Assembly (NCBI GenBank): GCA_937891765.1
Contig: CALAGQ010000037.1
Span: forward strand, 62,001 to 126,000
Direction of reading: 5' to 3'
From: an uncultured Nitrospina sp.
Lineage (GTDB): Bacteria > Nitrospinota > Nitrospinia > Nitrospinales > VA-1
Length of the DNA stretch: 64,000 nt
Below are positions 7,340-17,430 of the stretch, one piece after another. The notes under the pieces were generated by a model. That model was not told where the DNA came from. It searched no databases and saw only the letters and a list, made by a program, of their open reading frames with translations. The position numbers and the translations under genes are program-made. Numbering within the stretch: the first letter of the stretch is position 1; each line of letters begins with the position of its first letter.

Positions 7340-10300
7340 TTAACTACTTGATCTTTTTTTTCTAAGGTCTAATGTGTGAGGGAACTCCGGGTTAATCTCG
7401 ACAGGAGGGATATTACATTTATCAGGCGAATGCCCCATAGCCTGGAATCGGGAAAGGCATCGTGCTTCGGCCGCCTGCTCATTTACGGGAAGGTCTTCCT
7501 CATTACGTCCACCCTGATGTTCGACATGATAGGTACAACCTCCAATGGATCGGTTGTAGCGGATATCAATGACATCAAAAACAAGCGGGGAGTTAATAGG
7601 AAGCGTTGGGTGCAGACCGGACGGGAAAGACCATGCTTTAAATCTTACACCGGCAATAAACGTCCCATTTTCAGAAGTTGGTTTCAAAGGAAGGCGGCGA
7701 CCATTGCAGGTAACGACATAATGAGAATCAATAAACCCTTCTATTTTTACCTGCAGGCGTTCCACCGCCGCATCCACACCCCGGCTCACAGCTCCCTGAT
7801 AGAGTTCTTCTCCCATGACATTCCACGACTCAAGCGCCATTCTTAATTCTAATTTGATAGAACCAATTTGGGTCGATCCGTATTTCGGAAACCTGAATTC
7901 TAAAAATGGCCGGAACCAGTCCAACTGAAAAGAATATCCGTTTGAGTTCAACATCTGAATCACGTCGGATAAATCCTCCCATAGTCGTTGAGGAAGCATG
8001 AACTGATCGTGCAAACGGGTTCCCCAGCGGATCAGCTTATAACGATAAGGTGTTTTCCAGAAACAGGCGATGCATGCCCGCACCAAAAGCGTCATGAGAA
8101 GACTCATCTGAGGATGAGGAGCCATTTCAAATCCGCGCATTTCTAACAGGCCCAACCGCCCCGCATCGCTGTCAGGACTATAGAGTTTATCGATGCAAAA
8201 CTCCGCTCGATGAGTATTGCCCGTTAGGTCAGTAAGTAAGTTGCGGAACAACCGGTCGACCAGCCAATGAGGTACTTGTTCTTTCTCACCAATTTGGTCA
8301 AAGGCGATGTCAAGCTCATAAAGCGCTTCATGTCGCGCTTCGTCTATACGAGGCGCCTGACTCGTTGGCCCAATGAACATAGATGAAAAAAAGTATGATA
8401 ATGATGGGTGGTTTTGCCAAAAGAGTATTAAACTTTTGAGCAAATCCGGACGCCGTAAAAAAGGACTGTCTTCCGGAACTGCCGCCCCAGTGACAAGATG
8501 ATGTCCTCCCCCGGAGCCTGTGCGCCGCCCGTCCGGTTGAAATTTATCGGGAGTGAGCCGTGCCAACCGGGCTTCTTCGTAAATGGTTTGCATGATGACA
8601 ACCAACTCGTTCCAACTTCCGGCGGGCTGCATATTGATCTCTAATACCCCAGGATCAGGAGTGACCTTAAAGTTCTGAATCCTGTGATCGGTAGGCGGAC
8701 CGTATCCTTCCAGGATAACCGGGGTGCCCAGTTGTTTGGCAACATTCTCAATGTGCCCAACCAATTCCAGAAAATGTTCGATATGTGAAATTGGAGGCAA
8801 AAACAAATGCAACTTACCTTCCCGGCTCTCCGTACATAGTGCGTGTCGGACCAAGCCCATGGGGTCGTTCTCGAAGGACTTAGAGCTTGCCGCTTTTACT
8901 TCCTCCGGCGTTAAATCCACAAAGCGATACGCCATAGCTGAAAGCTCGCCAATTTGCTGAAAAGGATCTCTTTTTGCAAAAGTTTCTTCTTCCGTTCCCG
9001 GCACAAAGGGCAAACTGTGCAACGGCAAGCGCAATCCTATTGGAGAATCGCCAATGGCTAAGATGAGACGATCCGAACGAAACTTCCAAAAGTTGCTGAT
9101 CCATTGTTTTTTTTTCTGCGAATAAGTCAGGGGCAACACATAACCCACCGGATCGGCGAGATGGCTATCCAGCATTTTTTGCAGGCGTTTTCTTTCGGTT
9201 TTTTCAAACAAATCTGTTTTATAGATATCACCCTCGATGGGCAACCGGTTTTCCTTCCAAAGATAATACCCTGCGTCTTCTCTTGCAGGCAAAATAGCCT
9301 TATCAGGAATGCCCATGGATTGGGCTAGACGAGACATAAACTGTTCTGCGGTTTTAACATCGTGACCGTAATCCTTGCCAGACTCCGCCAACAATGAGTT
9401 GTCTTTCCAAATAGGGTTGCCGTCTTTCGACCAATAACAATTAAACGACCAGCGGGGCAATATTTCTCCCGGATACCATTTTCCCTGTCCGTGAAACAGC
9501 AATCCGCCCGGGGCAAAGCATTCTTTTAACCTTAAAAGCATATCGCTGCCGCGTTCTTTTTTCCCTTTGCCCAACGCCTCAATCTTCCATTCCGCGCTTT
9601 CGCGGTCATCAACAGAAACAAACGTGGGTTCCCCACCCATTGTAAGACGCACGTCATGCTCATCCAAATCACAATCCACCTTTTGCCCTAAGGTATTGAT
9701 TTCGGCCCATTGCTCTTCGGTGTAAGGCTTAGTCACGCGGCAGTCTTCTTCGATGCGAACGATGGACATTTCAAAGTCCATATTGGCCTCGCAAGCTTCC
9801 ATAGATCCGGTAATGGGCGCCGCGCTGGATGGGTTGGGGGTGCAACATAAGGGGATATGCCCTTCGGCGGCAAAATTCCCGGAGGTTGGATCGAGTCCCA
9901 CCCACCCCGCTCCTGGCAAATAGACCTCTGTCCAGGCGTGCAGATCCGTCACATCTTCCTGCGGCCCCGGCGGTCCATCAAGAGCTTCGACATCGGATTT
10001 TAGTTGAGCCAGATAGCCCGATGAAAAACGGGTAGCCAGACCACGGTGGCGAAATATTTGGCATAAGAGCCAAGCCATATCTCTGCACGAACCGGATTTT
10101 AGCTGAAGAGTTTCCTCACAGGTTTGAATTCCCGGTTCCATACGAATGACATACTTTAAATATTTGTTCACCGCCCGGTTGATGTTGACTAAAAAATCAT
10201 TAGTCGTATTTTCCTTTTCAGGCAAGGTTTGAAGAAGCTGATTGAGTAGTGGTCCATTTTCTTTAACCTCCAAATAAGGCTCCAGCTCATCTGCCAACCA

Positions 10301-10624
10301 GGGCTCGTACTTGAAAGGAAACGCCTGCGCATAATCCTCTAAAAAGAAATCAAATGGATTGAAAGCGCGTATATCGGCTACAAGATCTACTTCAATCTGA
10401 AACGCCTTTACCTTTTCAGGGAAAATAACGCGGGCCAGAAAATTCCCAAAAGGATCCTGTTGCCAATTGATAAAATGTTTTTTTGGTGAAACTTTTAAAG
10501 AATACGATTGAATGTGGGCCCGTGTATGGGGAGCGGGTCGTAAGCGGATCGTTTGCGGCCCAAGCCTGGTGGGTTTATCGTATCGATAACGGGTCAAATG
10601 ATATAATGCAACCTTAATTGCCAT
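7340..10624 (-). CDS. Transglutaminase-like domain protein with DUF2126 (circularly permuted amidoligase-cluster component)
   Basis: This 1094-residue protein has the COG4196 architecture. Residues 1-85 are a transglutaminase N-terminal beta domain (YHLTRYRYDKPTRLGPQTIRLRP) and 140-260 a TGc domain with Cys180 (GSCRDMA), His229 (DLHAWTEVY) and Asp245 (GLDPTSG). Residues 310-1090 are the large DUF2126 region (LTMGGEPTFVS, GYVLPL, GSGGGHHLVTGAA, EMRGFEMAPHP). The family is about 1100 residues long, so the gene is complete. DUF2126 proteins nearly always travel with an alpha-E protein and a circularly permuted ATP-grasp, and have been proposed to make or process a peptide tag. The two transglutaminase-like domains in this cluster could remove or transfer it. 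No signal peptide is seen. Confidence 0.92.
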   Translation of the reverse strand: MAIKVALYHLTRYRYDKPTRLGPQTIRLRPAPHTRAHIQSYSLKVSPKKHFINWQQDPFGNFLARVIFPEKVKAFQIEVDLVADIRAFNPFDFFLEDYAQAFPFKYEPWLADELEPYLEVKENGPLLNQLLQTLPEKENTTNDFLVNINRAVNKYLKYVIRMEPGIQTCEETLQLKSGSCRDMAWLLCQIFRHRGLATRFSSGYLAQLKSDVEALDGPPGPQEDVTDLHAWTEVYLPGAGWVGLDPTSGNFAAEGHIPLCCTPNPSSAAPITGSMEACEANMDFEMSIVRIEEDCRVTKPYTEEQWAEINTLGQKVDCDLDEHDVRLTMGGEPTFVSVDDRESAEWKIEALGKGKKERGSDMLLRLKECFAPGGLLFHGQGKWYPGEILPRWSFNCYWSKDGNPIWKDNSLLAESGKDYGHDVKTAEQFMSRLAQSMGIPDKAILPAREDAGYYLWKENRLPIEGDIYKTDLFEKTERKRLQKMLDSHLADPVGYVLPLTYSQKKKQWISNFWKFRSDRLILAIGDSPIGLRLPLHSLPFVPGTEEETFAKRDPFQQIGELSAMAYRFVDLTPEEVKAASSKSFENDPMGLVRHALCTESREGKLHLFLPPISHIEHFLELVGHIENVAKQLGTPVILEGYGPPTDHRIQNFKVTPDPGVLEINMQPAGSWNELVVIMQTIYEEARLARLTPDKFQPDGRRTGSGGGHHLVTGAAVPEDSPFLRRPDLLKSLILFWQNHPSLSYFFSSMFIGPTSQAPRIDEARHEALYELDIAFDQIGEKEQVPHWLVDRLFRNLLTDLTGNTHRAEFCIDKLYSPDSDAGRLGLLEMRGFEMAPHPQMSLLMTLLVRACIACFWKTPYRYKLIRWGTRLHDQFMLPQRLWEDLSDVIQMLNSNGYSFQLDWFRPFLEFRFPKYGSTQIGSIKLELRMALESWNVMGEELYQGAVSRGVDAAVERLQVKIEGFIDSHYVVTCNGRRLPLKPTSENGTFIAGVRFKAWSFPSGLHPTLPINSPLVFDVIDIRYNRSIGGCTYHVEHQGGRNEEDLPVNEQAAEARCLSRFQAMGHSPDKCNIPPVEINPEFPHTLDLRKKRSSS

Positions 10625-10695
10625 AATGTTACAAGTTACAGTCTCTTAGAAAGATTTCAATTAATAATAACCCCACCCCTATTGCAAACAACAAG

Positions 10696-11697
10696 TCATT
10701 GATATTGATTCTGGTACTGAACTCCGTAACGATTGTTGTCTGTCATTTGCTTGATCGCGAAAAAGTTTTCGTGAACCGCTTCGCCCAGTTCGTTCAAGTC
10801 AGATTGGACACCATCCAGAAATTGATGCAGCCCCATTGACATGACTTCGCTCACGCTGGAGTAATTGAGTTTTCCGGAAAGTTTTCCAAACTGCCTCTCC
10901 ATTTCATTGTTGAAAGTACCCATTGGTGTACCCATGATTCTGGACAAGGCCTGCTCCGCGTGGTTGACGCAATATAGAATTGACCTGGGAAATTCCCGGT
11001 CAAAAACCAGAAAATCAACAATATTCTCCGGGCTGATCAGGTTGAACCTTTTCCTGTACATTTCGAAGGAGCTTGTAGATTTTAAAAGTGCCGACCATTG
11101 AACACTGTCCATGGAAGAACCGACATAATCTATTCTGGGCAGGATAATAAAATATTTAACATCCAGTATCCGCGATGTTTTATCGGCTCTTTCAAGAAAC
11201 CTCCCTAACTGGGCGAAATGCCAGCCCTCGCCACGGGACATGGTGGTATAGGCAATTCCCATGATCAAGTGGCTGGTCATTTTGATATCAGAATAAAATT
11301 TGTGCGGGTCTTTAAAAGCTTTAAAGCTCGTTCCCATTCCGGCAACTTCAAGATAGAGCTTGTTGATCATTTTCCATATCTCAGAAGGGATTACCTCCCT
11401 GATGGACCTTGCGCTTTCCCTAGCAGCAGTCAGGCAGGACTTGATGGAGTGCGGGTAAGCGTTGTCAAAGGTGTGAAAAAACATTACATTTTCCCGGGTA
11501 GGAGAACCAAACTTTTCGGAAAAATATTCATCATCTCCCGTAATATCCACCAGCGGTTTCCATGCATTGGGGTCTTCTCTTAAAGAAGGCAAATCCAAAA
11601 TCATATGCAACTGGGTTTCAATCAGTCGCGCAATATTCTCCGCCCGCTCCAGATAACGATTCATCCAAAAAATTGAATTTGCAACTCGACTTAACAT
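10696..11697 (-). CDS. Alpha-E domain-containing protein
   Basis: This 333-residue all-helical protein of the COG2307 alpha-E family starts with the diagnostic MLSRVANSIFWMNRYLERAENIARLIE and contains WHFAQLGRFLERADKTSRILDVKYF and SILYCVNHAEQALSRI, all typical. The family is a fixed partner of circularly permuted ATP-grasp ligases and transglutaminases. Its biochemical role is not settled; a scaffold or acceptor role has been suggested. The start codon lies 20 bases after the stop of the ATP-grasp gene and the stop lies 71 bases before the DUF2126 gene, so all three are one transcription unit. Confidence 0.93.
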   Translation of the reverse strand: MLSRVANSIFWMNRYLERAENIARLIETQLHMILDLPSLREDPNAWKPLVDITGDDEYFSEKFGSPTRENVMFFHTFDNAYPHSIKSCLTAARESARSIREVIPSEIWKMINKLYLEVAGMGTSFKAFKDPHKFYSDIKMTSHLIMGIAYTTMSRGEGWHFAQLGRFLERADKTSRILDVKYFIILPRIDYVGSSMDSVQWSALLKSTSSFEMYRKRFNLISPENIVDFLVFDREFPRSILYCVNHAEQALSRIMGTPMGTFNNEMERQFGKLSGKLNYSSVSEVMSMGLHQFLDGVQSDLNELGEAVHENFFAIKQMTDNNRYGVQYQNQYQ

Positions 11698-11717
11698 AGC
11701 CCTCTTCTTACCAGAAT

Positions 11718-13160
11718 CTAAATTGGTTCATATGCTAGAACCCAGGTGTCTTTACTGCCCCCGCCCTGGGACGAATTCACCACGAGAGAGTTTTTCTCCA
11801 ATGCGACCCGGGTTAATCCCCCGGGTAAAACATAAATTTCATCCCCATAAAGAACATAGGGACGAAGGTCAATATGCCGACCTTCAAAATGATCTTTTAC
11901 GATTACAGGAACACGGGAAAGCTGAACCACCGGCTGGCCAATATAATTGCGGGGTTCCCTTTGGATATTTTCGATCATTTGCTGCTGTTGCTCTCTGGTA
12001 GAAAAGGGGCCGATCAACATCCCATATCCTCCCGAACCATGGGTGGTTTTAACAACAAAGTCTGCGATATTATCGATAACATGTTGACGCTCTTTTGCAT
12101 CCTCACACACAAAGGTCGGGACATTGGGAATGATAGCGTCTTCGCCAGTGTAATATTTTATGATTTCCGGAACAAATGAATAAATCGCTTTGTCATCTGC
12201 AATACCCGCCCCCGGGGCATTGGCCAATGCCACCTTTCCCGCACGGTAGGATTGCATGATCCCCGGAACCCCCAGCAATGAATCCGGGTTGAAAACGGTC
12301 GGGTCCAGATATTCATCATCAATCCGCCTGTAAATGGCATCTACCTTTTCAAAACCCTTTGTGGTCCGCATATAGACAAAATCATCCATAACTACCAGAT
12401 CCTGGCCCTCAACCAGTTCCTCACCCATTTGTTGAGCCAGAAACGAGTGCTCAAAATAAGCTGAGTTATGAATGCCGGGAGTGAGGATGACGATGTTGGG
12501 CTTCATTACTGAATCGGGGATCAGATTGCGAAGCATATCAGAAAGGCGGCTGGCATAGTCGTCAACCGGTCGAATCGGCAAAGACTCGAAAACAACCGGG
12601 AGAGTTTGCTTCATAACCGTACGATTACCCAGCACATAAGAAACGCCAGAAGGGCAGCGCAGGTTGTCCTCGAGAACAAAAAAATTCCCCTTATCATCTC
12701 TTACAAGGTCGATCCCGCTTATGTGGCACCAAATCCCTTTTGGCGGTTTCAATCCCTCGCATTCTTTGCGATATGCTACAGAGGACAGGATGAGTTCCTT
12801 AGATATCACTCCATCTTTAATTATTTTTTGATCGTTATAAACATCATCAATAAACTTATTGAGAGCGAAAACCCTTTGCGTCACCCCCCGCTCAATCAAG
12901 TTCCAGTCGCTAGCATTGATGATCCGGGGAATGATGTCGAAGGGAAAAACTTTTTCCAGCCCTTTTGTATCCCCATAGACCCCAAAAGTAATTCCCATCT
13001 GCATAAAAGCCGATTCAGCAGCTTTTTGTCGATTAGATAATTCTCTTTTGGAAAATGAGTTGATTCGATCGACCAATTTTTTGACTTCAGCTCTAGGTTG
13101 GCCGGATGCCTCAAAAAATTCATCGTAGAAATTTTCTGGATTGTAGGAGTCGAAATTCAT
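11718..13160 (-). CDS. Circularly permuted ATP-grasp amidoligase (COG2308 type)
   Basis: This 480-residue protein has the full set of COG2308 features: an N-terminal helical region (QPRAEVKKLVDRINSFSKREL), MGITFGVYGD, the IPRIINASDWNLIERGVTQR block, an ISGIDLVRDDKGNFFVLEDNLRCPSG segment with Asp/Glu/Asn metal and nucleotide ligands, and a late glycine loop THGSGGYGMLIGP followed by HIDLRPYVLYG. The enzyme class forms carboxylate-amine bonds through an acyl-phosphate using ATP; the natural substrates are unknown. It is the first gene of the minus-strand cluster, so it sets the promoter of the unit. The start is an ATG with a poor ribosome binding site. Confidence 0.93.
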   Translation of the reverse strand: MNFDSYNPENFYDEFFEASGQPRAEVKKLVDRINSFSKRELSNRQKAAESAFMQMGITFGVYGDTKGLEKVFPFDIIPRIINASDWNLIERGVTQRVFALNKFIDDVYNDQKIIKDGVISKELILSSVAYRKECEGLKPPKGIWCHISGIDLVRDDKGNFFVLEDNLRCPSGVSYVLGNRTVMKQTLPVVFESLPIRPVDDYASRLSDMLRNLIPDSVMKPNIVILTPGIHNSAYFEHSFLAQQMGEELVEGQDLVVMDDFVYMRTTKGFEKVDAIYRRIDDEYLDPTVFNPDSLLGVPGIMQSYRAGKVALANAPGAGIADDKAIYSFVPEIIKYYTGEDAIIPNVPTFVCEDAKERQHVIDNIADFVVKTTHGSGGYGMLIGPFSTREQQQQMIENIQREPRNYIGQPVVQLSRVPVIVKDHFEGRHIDLRPYVLYGDEIYVLPGGLTRVALEKNSLVVNSSQGGGSKDTWVLAYEPI

Positions 13161-13481
13161 TTAAAAGTCACGATTGGAAAATTAAACATAGTTTTCCATC
13201 CCAAGAAAACCTGTTTGCAAATCTGAGTTTGAATATTTGCATTGTACCGCATTCTACCCCCTAATCCTATTGATTTTACGTGGGTAAGCCCCCAACCGGA
13301 AGACGATTCATCCCACCAAGGGAATGAGAATTCCTGAGTTTCTAGACAGCAGAACTCAGTCCTTAATATTCTGATTTGTAGTAGTTGAGCACGGAGAGTG
13401 TCCACCCACTAATTAATCGGACTTGACCTGCAAAACTTGTTATCATTGAGTTTACCGTCCAATAATATCAGGAGAACCATT
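13161..13481. other. Divergent intergenic region between the amidoligase cluster and the slipin gene
   Basis: These 321 bases separate two divergent genes and must hold both promoters, but I see no convincing -35/-10 pair on either strand. A perfect 7-bp inverted repeat, CTGAGTT (13334-13340) and AACTCAG (13353-13359) with a 12-base spacer, sits near the middle and could be an operator or a small hairpin. Short open frames here have no coding look. Confidence 0.4.
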
Positions 13482-14231
13482 ATGGATTTTCTAATGACCC
13501 CGCTAATATTACTCGCCGTCCTGCTTTTCAGTACGTTTAAGGTATTGCGTGAATACGAAAGAGGAGTGATTTTCCTGTTCGGAAGATTCTGGAAGGTCAA
13601 AGGTCCGGGAATCATCATCGTTGTGCCCGGAGTCCAGAAAATGGTCAAGGTCAGTTTGCGCACCGTGGTCATGGATGTTCCGCCTCAGGACATCATCACC
13701 AAAGACAATGTAACGGTGAAGGTCAATGCAGTGCTTTATTTCCGTGTCGTCGATTCCAAAAAAGCGATTATTGAAGTGGAAGACTATCTGTACGCAACTT
13801 CCCAGCTTTCGCAAACTACTTTGCGAAGTGTTTTGGGGCAGAGCACCTTGGACGACCTGCTCTCCAACCGAGAAGAGATCAACGCCCATCTGCAAAAAGT
13901 CATTGATGAGCAAACAGAGCCTTGGGGAGTTAAGGTCGCCAATGTAGAAGTCAAAAATGTCGACCTACCGCAGGAGATGCAACGCGCTCTGGCAAAACAG
14001 GCAGAAGCCGAGCGTGAACGACGAGCTAAAGTCATCAACGCTCTGGGTGAGTTTGAAGCGGCACAGAAAACCTGTGATGCCGCCGACCTGATCGGCGCTC
14101 ACCCGCCAGCATTACAACTGCGTTTTTTTCAGACACTGCTGGATCTTTCAAGCGGTGACGGCACACATACTTATATCCCTATTCCCTTTGACCTCTTCGA
14201 TTCACTGCGCAACAAAGGCAAGGATACCTGA
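13482..14231 (+). CDS. Stomatin/prohibitin-like SPFH (slipin) membrane protein
   Basis: The 249-residue product has one N-terminal membrane segment ([15 protein letters not shown]), then the slipin signature [21 protein letters not shown], a band-7 domain ([26 protein letters not shown]) and a coiled-coil ([21 protein letters not shown]). Slipins form oligomers on the inner face of membranes and organise microdomains. I placed the start at the ATG at 13482, six bases after AGGAGA; an upstream in-frame TTG at 13437 lacks a binding site. Slipins are usually next to an NfeD protein, which is absent here. The gene converges on the efflux operon, with 7 bases between the stop codons. Confidence 0.9.
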   Translation: MDFLMTPLILLAVLLFSTFKVLREYERGVIFLFGRFWKVKGPGIIIVVPGVQKMVKVSLRTVVMDVPPQDIITKDNVTVKVNAVLYFRVVDSKKAIIEVEDYLYATSQLSQTTLRSVLGQSTLDDLLSNREEINAHLQKVIDEQTEPWGVKVANVEVKNVDLPQEMQRALAKQAEAERERRAKVINALGEFEAAQKTCDAADLIGAHPPALQLRFFQTLLDLSSGDGTHTYIPIPFDLFDSLRNKGKDT

Positions 14232-14238
14232 TCCGATT

Positions 14239-17200
14239 TTAATTGACGGAAGTTAACTCTCGCTTTTCTGAATAACTGCTTTCCATGACCGGCCCTCTTC
14301 TGGCAAAACGAAACTGAAGAACCATGGCATAGAGTGCCGGAAGAATGATCAAATTCAATAATGTCGCGGAGACCATTCCTCCCACCATTGGCGCAGCAAT
14401 CCGTTTCATCACTTCAGAGCCAGTGCCGGTTCCTATCATGATAGGGATGAGTCCGCCTACCGTAGAAATGACTGTCATCATGATGGGACGAATCCTTGAA
14501 GAGGCTCCTTCCAAAACCGCTTTCAGCACATCCGTGGAATTTTTTATTTCACCAAGGGCCATGCGTTTTTCAAAAGTCTGATTCACGTAGACCAGCACCA
14601 GAACACCGATTTCCGTCGCCACCCCGGCAAGCGCAATGAAACCCACCGCCACAGCAACACTCAAATCGTATTCCAGATAATACAAAATCCAGACCCCTCC
14701 AATTAACGCCAAAGGGAAGGAGAGCATAACAATAACCGTCTCGGCAATTCTTCTAAAATTCAAATACAGCAACAGGAAAATGAGCAACAAGGTCAACGGC
14801 ACCACAGCCTTCAGACGTTCCTTGGCACGCTCCATATATTCATACTGGCCGCTCCATAGCAAGCTGTACCCGGGAGGAAGCTCCAGTCCCTCATTGACAA
14901 TTATTTTCGCCTGTTCCACATAGGTGCCCACATCAATATCTTTCAAGTCGATATATATCCAGGCATTGAGCCGGGCATTTTCGCTCTTTATGACAGGCGG
15001 ACCTTTTTTGATGGAGATTTTGGCGACCTGTGCCATTGGAATATGCTCCCCACCCGGTGTGGGAATCAGCACTCGCTGTAGTTTGTCCAAGTCATCTCTG
15101 AGTCCGCGAGGATAACGGACATTGACCGGATAACGTTCCCGTCCCTGGATGATGGTCGACACGTTCATGCCGCCGATAGCAGTCTGGATGACATCCTGAA
15201 TATCGCCGACCGTAAGTCCATAGCGGGAAGCCTCTTCCCGGTTAATTTCAAAATCAAAATAGTTCCCCCCCACAACCCGTTCTGCAAACACGCTGGCAGT
15301 CCCCGGAATATTTTTTATAAGGCGCTCCACTTCCTTTCCCAGTTTTTCCAGCACAACCAAATCATTTCCGGCAATTTTAATACCAACAGGGGTCTTGATT
15401 CCCGTAGACAACATGTCAATGCGATTCTTAATTGGCATGGTCCAGATATTGGTGACACCGGGAATCTTTAAAGCCGCGTCCATCTCCTCAATCAACATTT
15501 TAGTGGTCATACCTTCTCGCCATTCCGATTCCGGCTTCAAGGTGATGCTCGTTTCCACCATGCTGAGAGGAGCAGGATCGGTCGCCGTTTCCGCGCGTCC
15601 TATTTTCCCGAAGACATGATGCACTTCTGGAAAGGTCTTAATAATTTTGTCCGTTTGTTGCAGAAGCTCTTTCGCCTTGGTGATCGAAATTCCCGGCAGG
15701 GTGGTGGGCATGTACAGCAAATCCCCTTCATTCAATTGAGGCATGAATTCGGAACCCAGCCGCTGTAAGGGAATAGTGGTCACGACCGCCAATAGCAACG
15801 CGAGAACCACCACCAGCACCTTCATCCTCAACGCAAGCCAGATGAAAGGTTTGAACAACCAGATGAACAAAAGGTTGAGAGGATTGTACCGTTCCGGCAG
15901 AATACGGCCGCGAATAAAATATCCCATCAAAACCGGAATCAAAGTGATCGAAAGAATCGCGGCGCTGGCCATGGAGTAGGTTTTGGTGAAAGCCAGAGGA
16001 GAAAAAAGGCGCCCCTCCTGCGCCTGAAGGGTGAAGACAGGAAGAAATGATACCGTAATGATCAACAGGCTGAAAAACAGTGCCGGCCCGACTTCTGAGG
16101 CGGCTTCATAAATAATCTGCCAATGGTCTTTCTTCCCGCGATCGCGCTCCAGATGTTTGTGCACATTTTCAATCATGACTATGGCACCATCGATCAACGC
16201 GCCGATAGCAATTGCAATACCACCCAGAGACATGATGTTGGCGTTCAATCCCTGCTGATTCATAATAATGATGGCCATCAAAACGCTTAAAGGAATGGTG
16301 ATGATCGCGACCAATGCCGACCTTAGATGCAGAAGAAACAAAATGCAGATGATGGATACAACAATACCTTCTTCGATCAGCTTTTCTTTCAAATTGTCGA
16401 CCGCTCTTTCTATCAACCCCGAACGGTCGTACATCGGAACAATTTCCACCCCCTCCGGCAAACCAGACTTTAAAGATTCCAGTTTATTTTTAACGTTCTG
16501 GATAACTTCCAAAGCGTTTTCTCCGAATCTCTGGATGACAACACCACCGACCACTTCACCCTCGCCGTTCAAGTCAACGATTCCTCGTCTCAGCTCCGGC
16601 CCCAGACGGACACGAGCAACATCGCTTATCAAAACAGGTGTTCCCTTTTGATCCACCCCCAACGGTATGCTCTTGATATCCTCCAGATTCTTGATGTAGC
16701 CCAGGCCTCGAACCATGAATTCTGTCTCAGACATTTCCAGCAAACGCCCGCCCACATCATTGTTGCTTCGTTTGATAGCCGTCACGATTTTGTTCAAGGG
16801 CAGGTTGTAGGCCGCTAATTTATTAGGATCAACCTCAACCTGGTATTGCTTGACATAACCGCCAATGCTGGCAACCTCTGAAACTCCCGGAACGGTTTGC
16901 AGTTCATATCTTAGATACCAGTCCTGGATAGAACGCAATTCAGACAAATCGTAGGTTCCGGTTTTATCTATCAGCGCATATTCAAAAATCCATCCAACAC
17001 CCGTGGCATCTGGCCCCAATGTCGGGCTGACTTTTGGAGGTAAACGCCCGGACACAAAATTCAACTGTTCCAGAACCCTGCTTCTGGCCCAGTACATATC
17101 CGTTCCATCTTCAAAAATGATGTATACAAAGGAAAGACCAAAAAATGAATATCCCCGCACCACTTTCGCGAAGGGAACAGAAAGCATTGCGGTCGTCAAA

Positions 17201-17412
17201 GGGTAAGTGACCTGATCCTCTACAATTTGAGGCGCCTGACCAGGGAACTCAGTGAAGAGAATAACCTGAACATCACTCAAATCCGGGATGGCATCCAAGG
17301 GCGTACGACTCATGGAGTAGAAACCCCATGCAGTCACGAAAACGGCAACCAAAATCACCAGAAAACGGTTCTTTAAAGAAAACCCGATAATATGTTTTAT
17401 CATAACGTTCAC
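14239..17412 (-). CDS. cusA: Heavy-metal efflux RND transporter, CusA-like inner-membrane pump
   Basis: This 1057-residue protein has the RND layout: two halves, each with a leading membrane helix, a large periplasmic loop and a bundle of helices. The N-terminal SRTPLDAIPDLSDVQVI and YPLTTAMLSVPFAKVVRGYS are typical of the heavy-metal subfamily. The fourth-helix motif reads IAIAIGALIDGAIVMIENVHKHLE, closer to CusA (Cu+/Ag+) than to CzcA, which has a further Asp in DFGIIVDGAV. It pumps metal from the periplasm or cytoplasm through an outer-membrane channel using the proton gradient. It is the last gene of cusC-cusB-cusA and starts 18 bases after cusB. The Cu/Ag assignment is inference from the helix motif. 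Confidence 0.9.
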   Translation of the reverse strand: MNVMIKHIIGFSLKNRFLVILVAVFVTAWGFYSMSRTPLDAIPDLSDVQVILFTEFPGQAPQIVEDQVTYPLTTAMLSVPFAKVVRGYSFFGLSFVYIIFEDGTDMYWARSRVLEQLNFVSGRLPPKVSPTLGPDATGVGWIFEYALIDKTGTYDLSELRSIQDWYLRYELQTVPGVSEVASIGGYVKQYQVEVDPNKLAAYNLPLNKIVTAIKRSNNDVGGRLLEMSETEFMVRGLGYIKNLEDIKSIPLGVDQKGTPVLISDVARVRLGPELRRGIVDLNGEGEVVGGVVIQRFGENALEVIQNVKNKLESLKSGLPEGVEIVPMYDRSGLIERAVDNLKEKLIEEGIVVSIICILFLLHLRSALVAIITIPLSVLMAIIIMNQQGLNANIMSLGGIAIAIGALIDGAIVMIENVHKHLERDRGKKDHWQIIYEAASEVGPALFFSLLIITVSFLPVFTLQAQEGRLFSPLAFTKTYSMASAAILSITLIPVLMGYFIRGRILPERYNPLNLLFIWLFKPFIWLALRMKVLVVVLALLLAVVTTIPLQRLGSEFMPQLNEGDLLYMPTTLPGISITKAKELLQQTDKIIKTFPEVHHVFGKIGRAETATDPAPLSMVETSITLKPESEWREGMTTKMLIEEMDAALKIPGVTNIWTMPIKNRIDMLSTGIKTPVGIKIAGNDLVVLEKLGKEVERLIKNIPGTASVFAERVVGGNYFDFEINREEASRYGLTVGDIQDVIQTAIGGMNVSTIIQGRERYPVNVRYPRGLRDDLDKLQRVLIPTPGGEHIPMAQVAKISIKKGPPVIKSENARLNAWIYIDLKDIDVGTYVEQAKIIVNEGLELPPGYSLLWSGQYEYMERAKERLKAVVPLTLLLIFLLLYLNFRRIAETVIVMLSFPLALIGGVWILYYLEYDLSVAVAVGFIALAGVATEIGVLVLVYVNQTFEKRMALGEIKNSTDVLKAVLEGASSRIRPIMMTVISTVGGLIPIMIGTGTGSEVMKRIAAPMVGGMVSATLLNLIILPALYAMVLQFRFARRGPVMESSYSEKRELTSVN

Positions 17413-17430
17413 CTGCTAAATGGCTGCCTT

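Noticed and set aside
13157..13405. 82-residue minus-strand frame in the gap upstream of the ATP-grasp gene
   Set aside because: Composition is not protein-like, no ribosome binding site, and it overlaps the ATP-grasp start.
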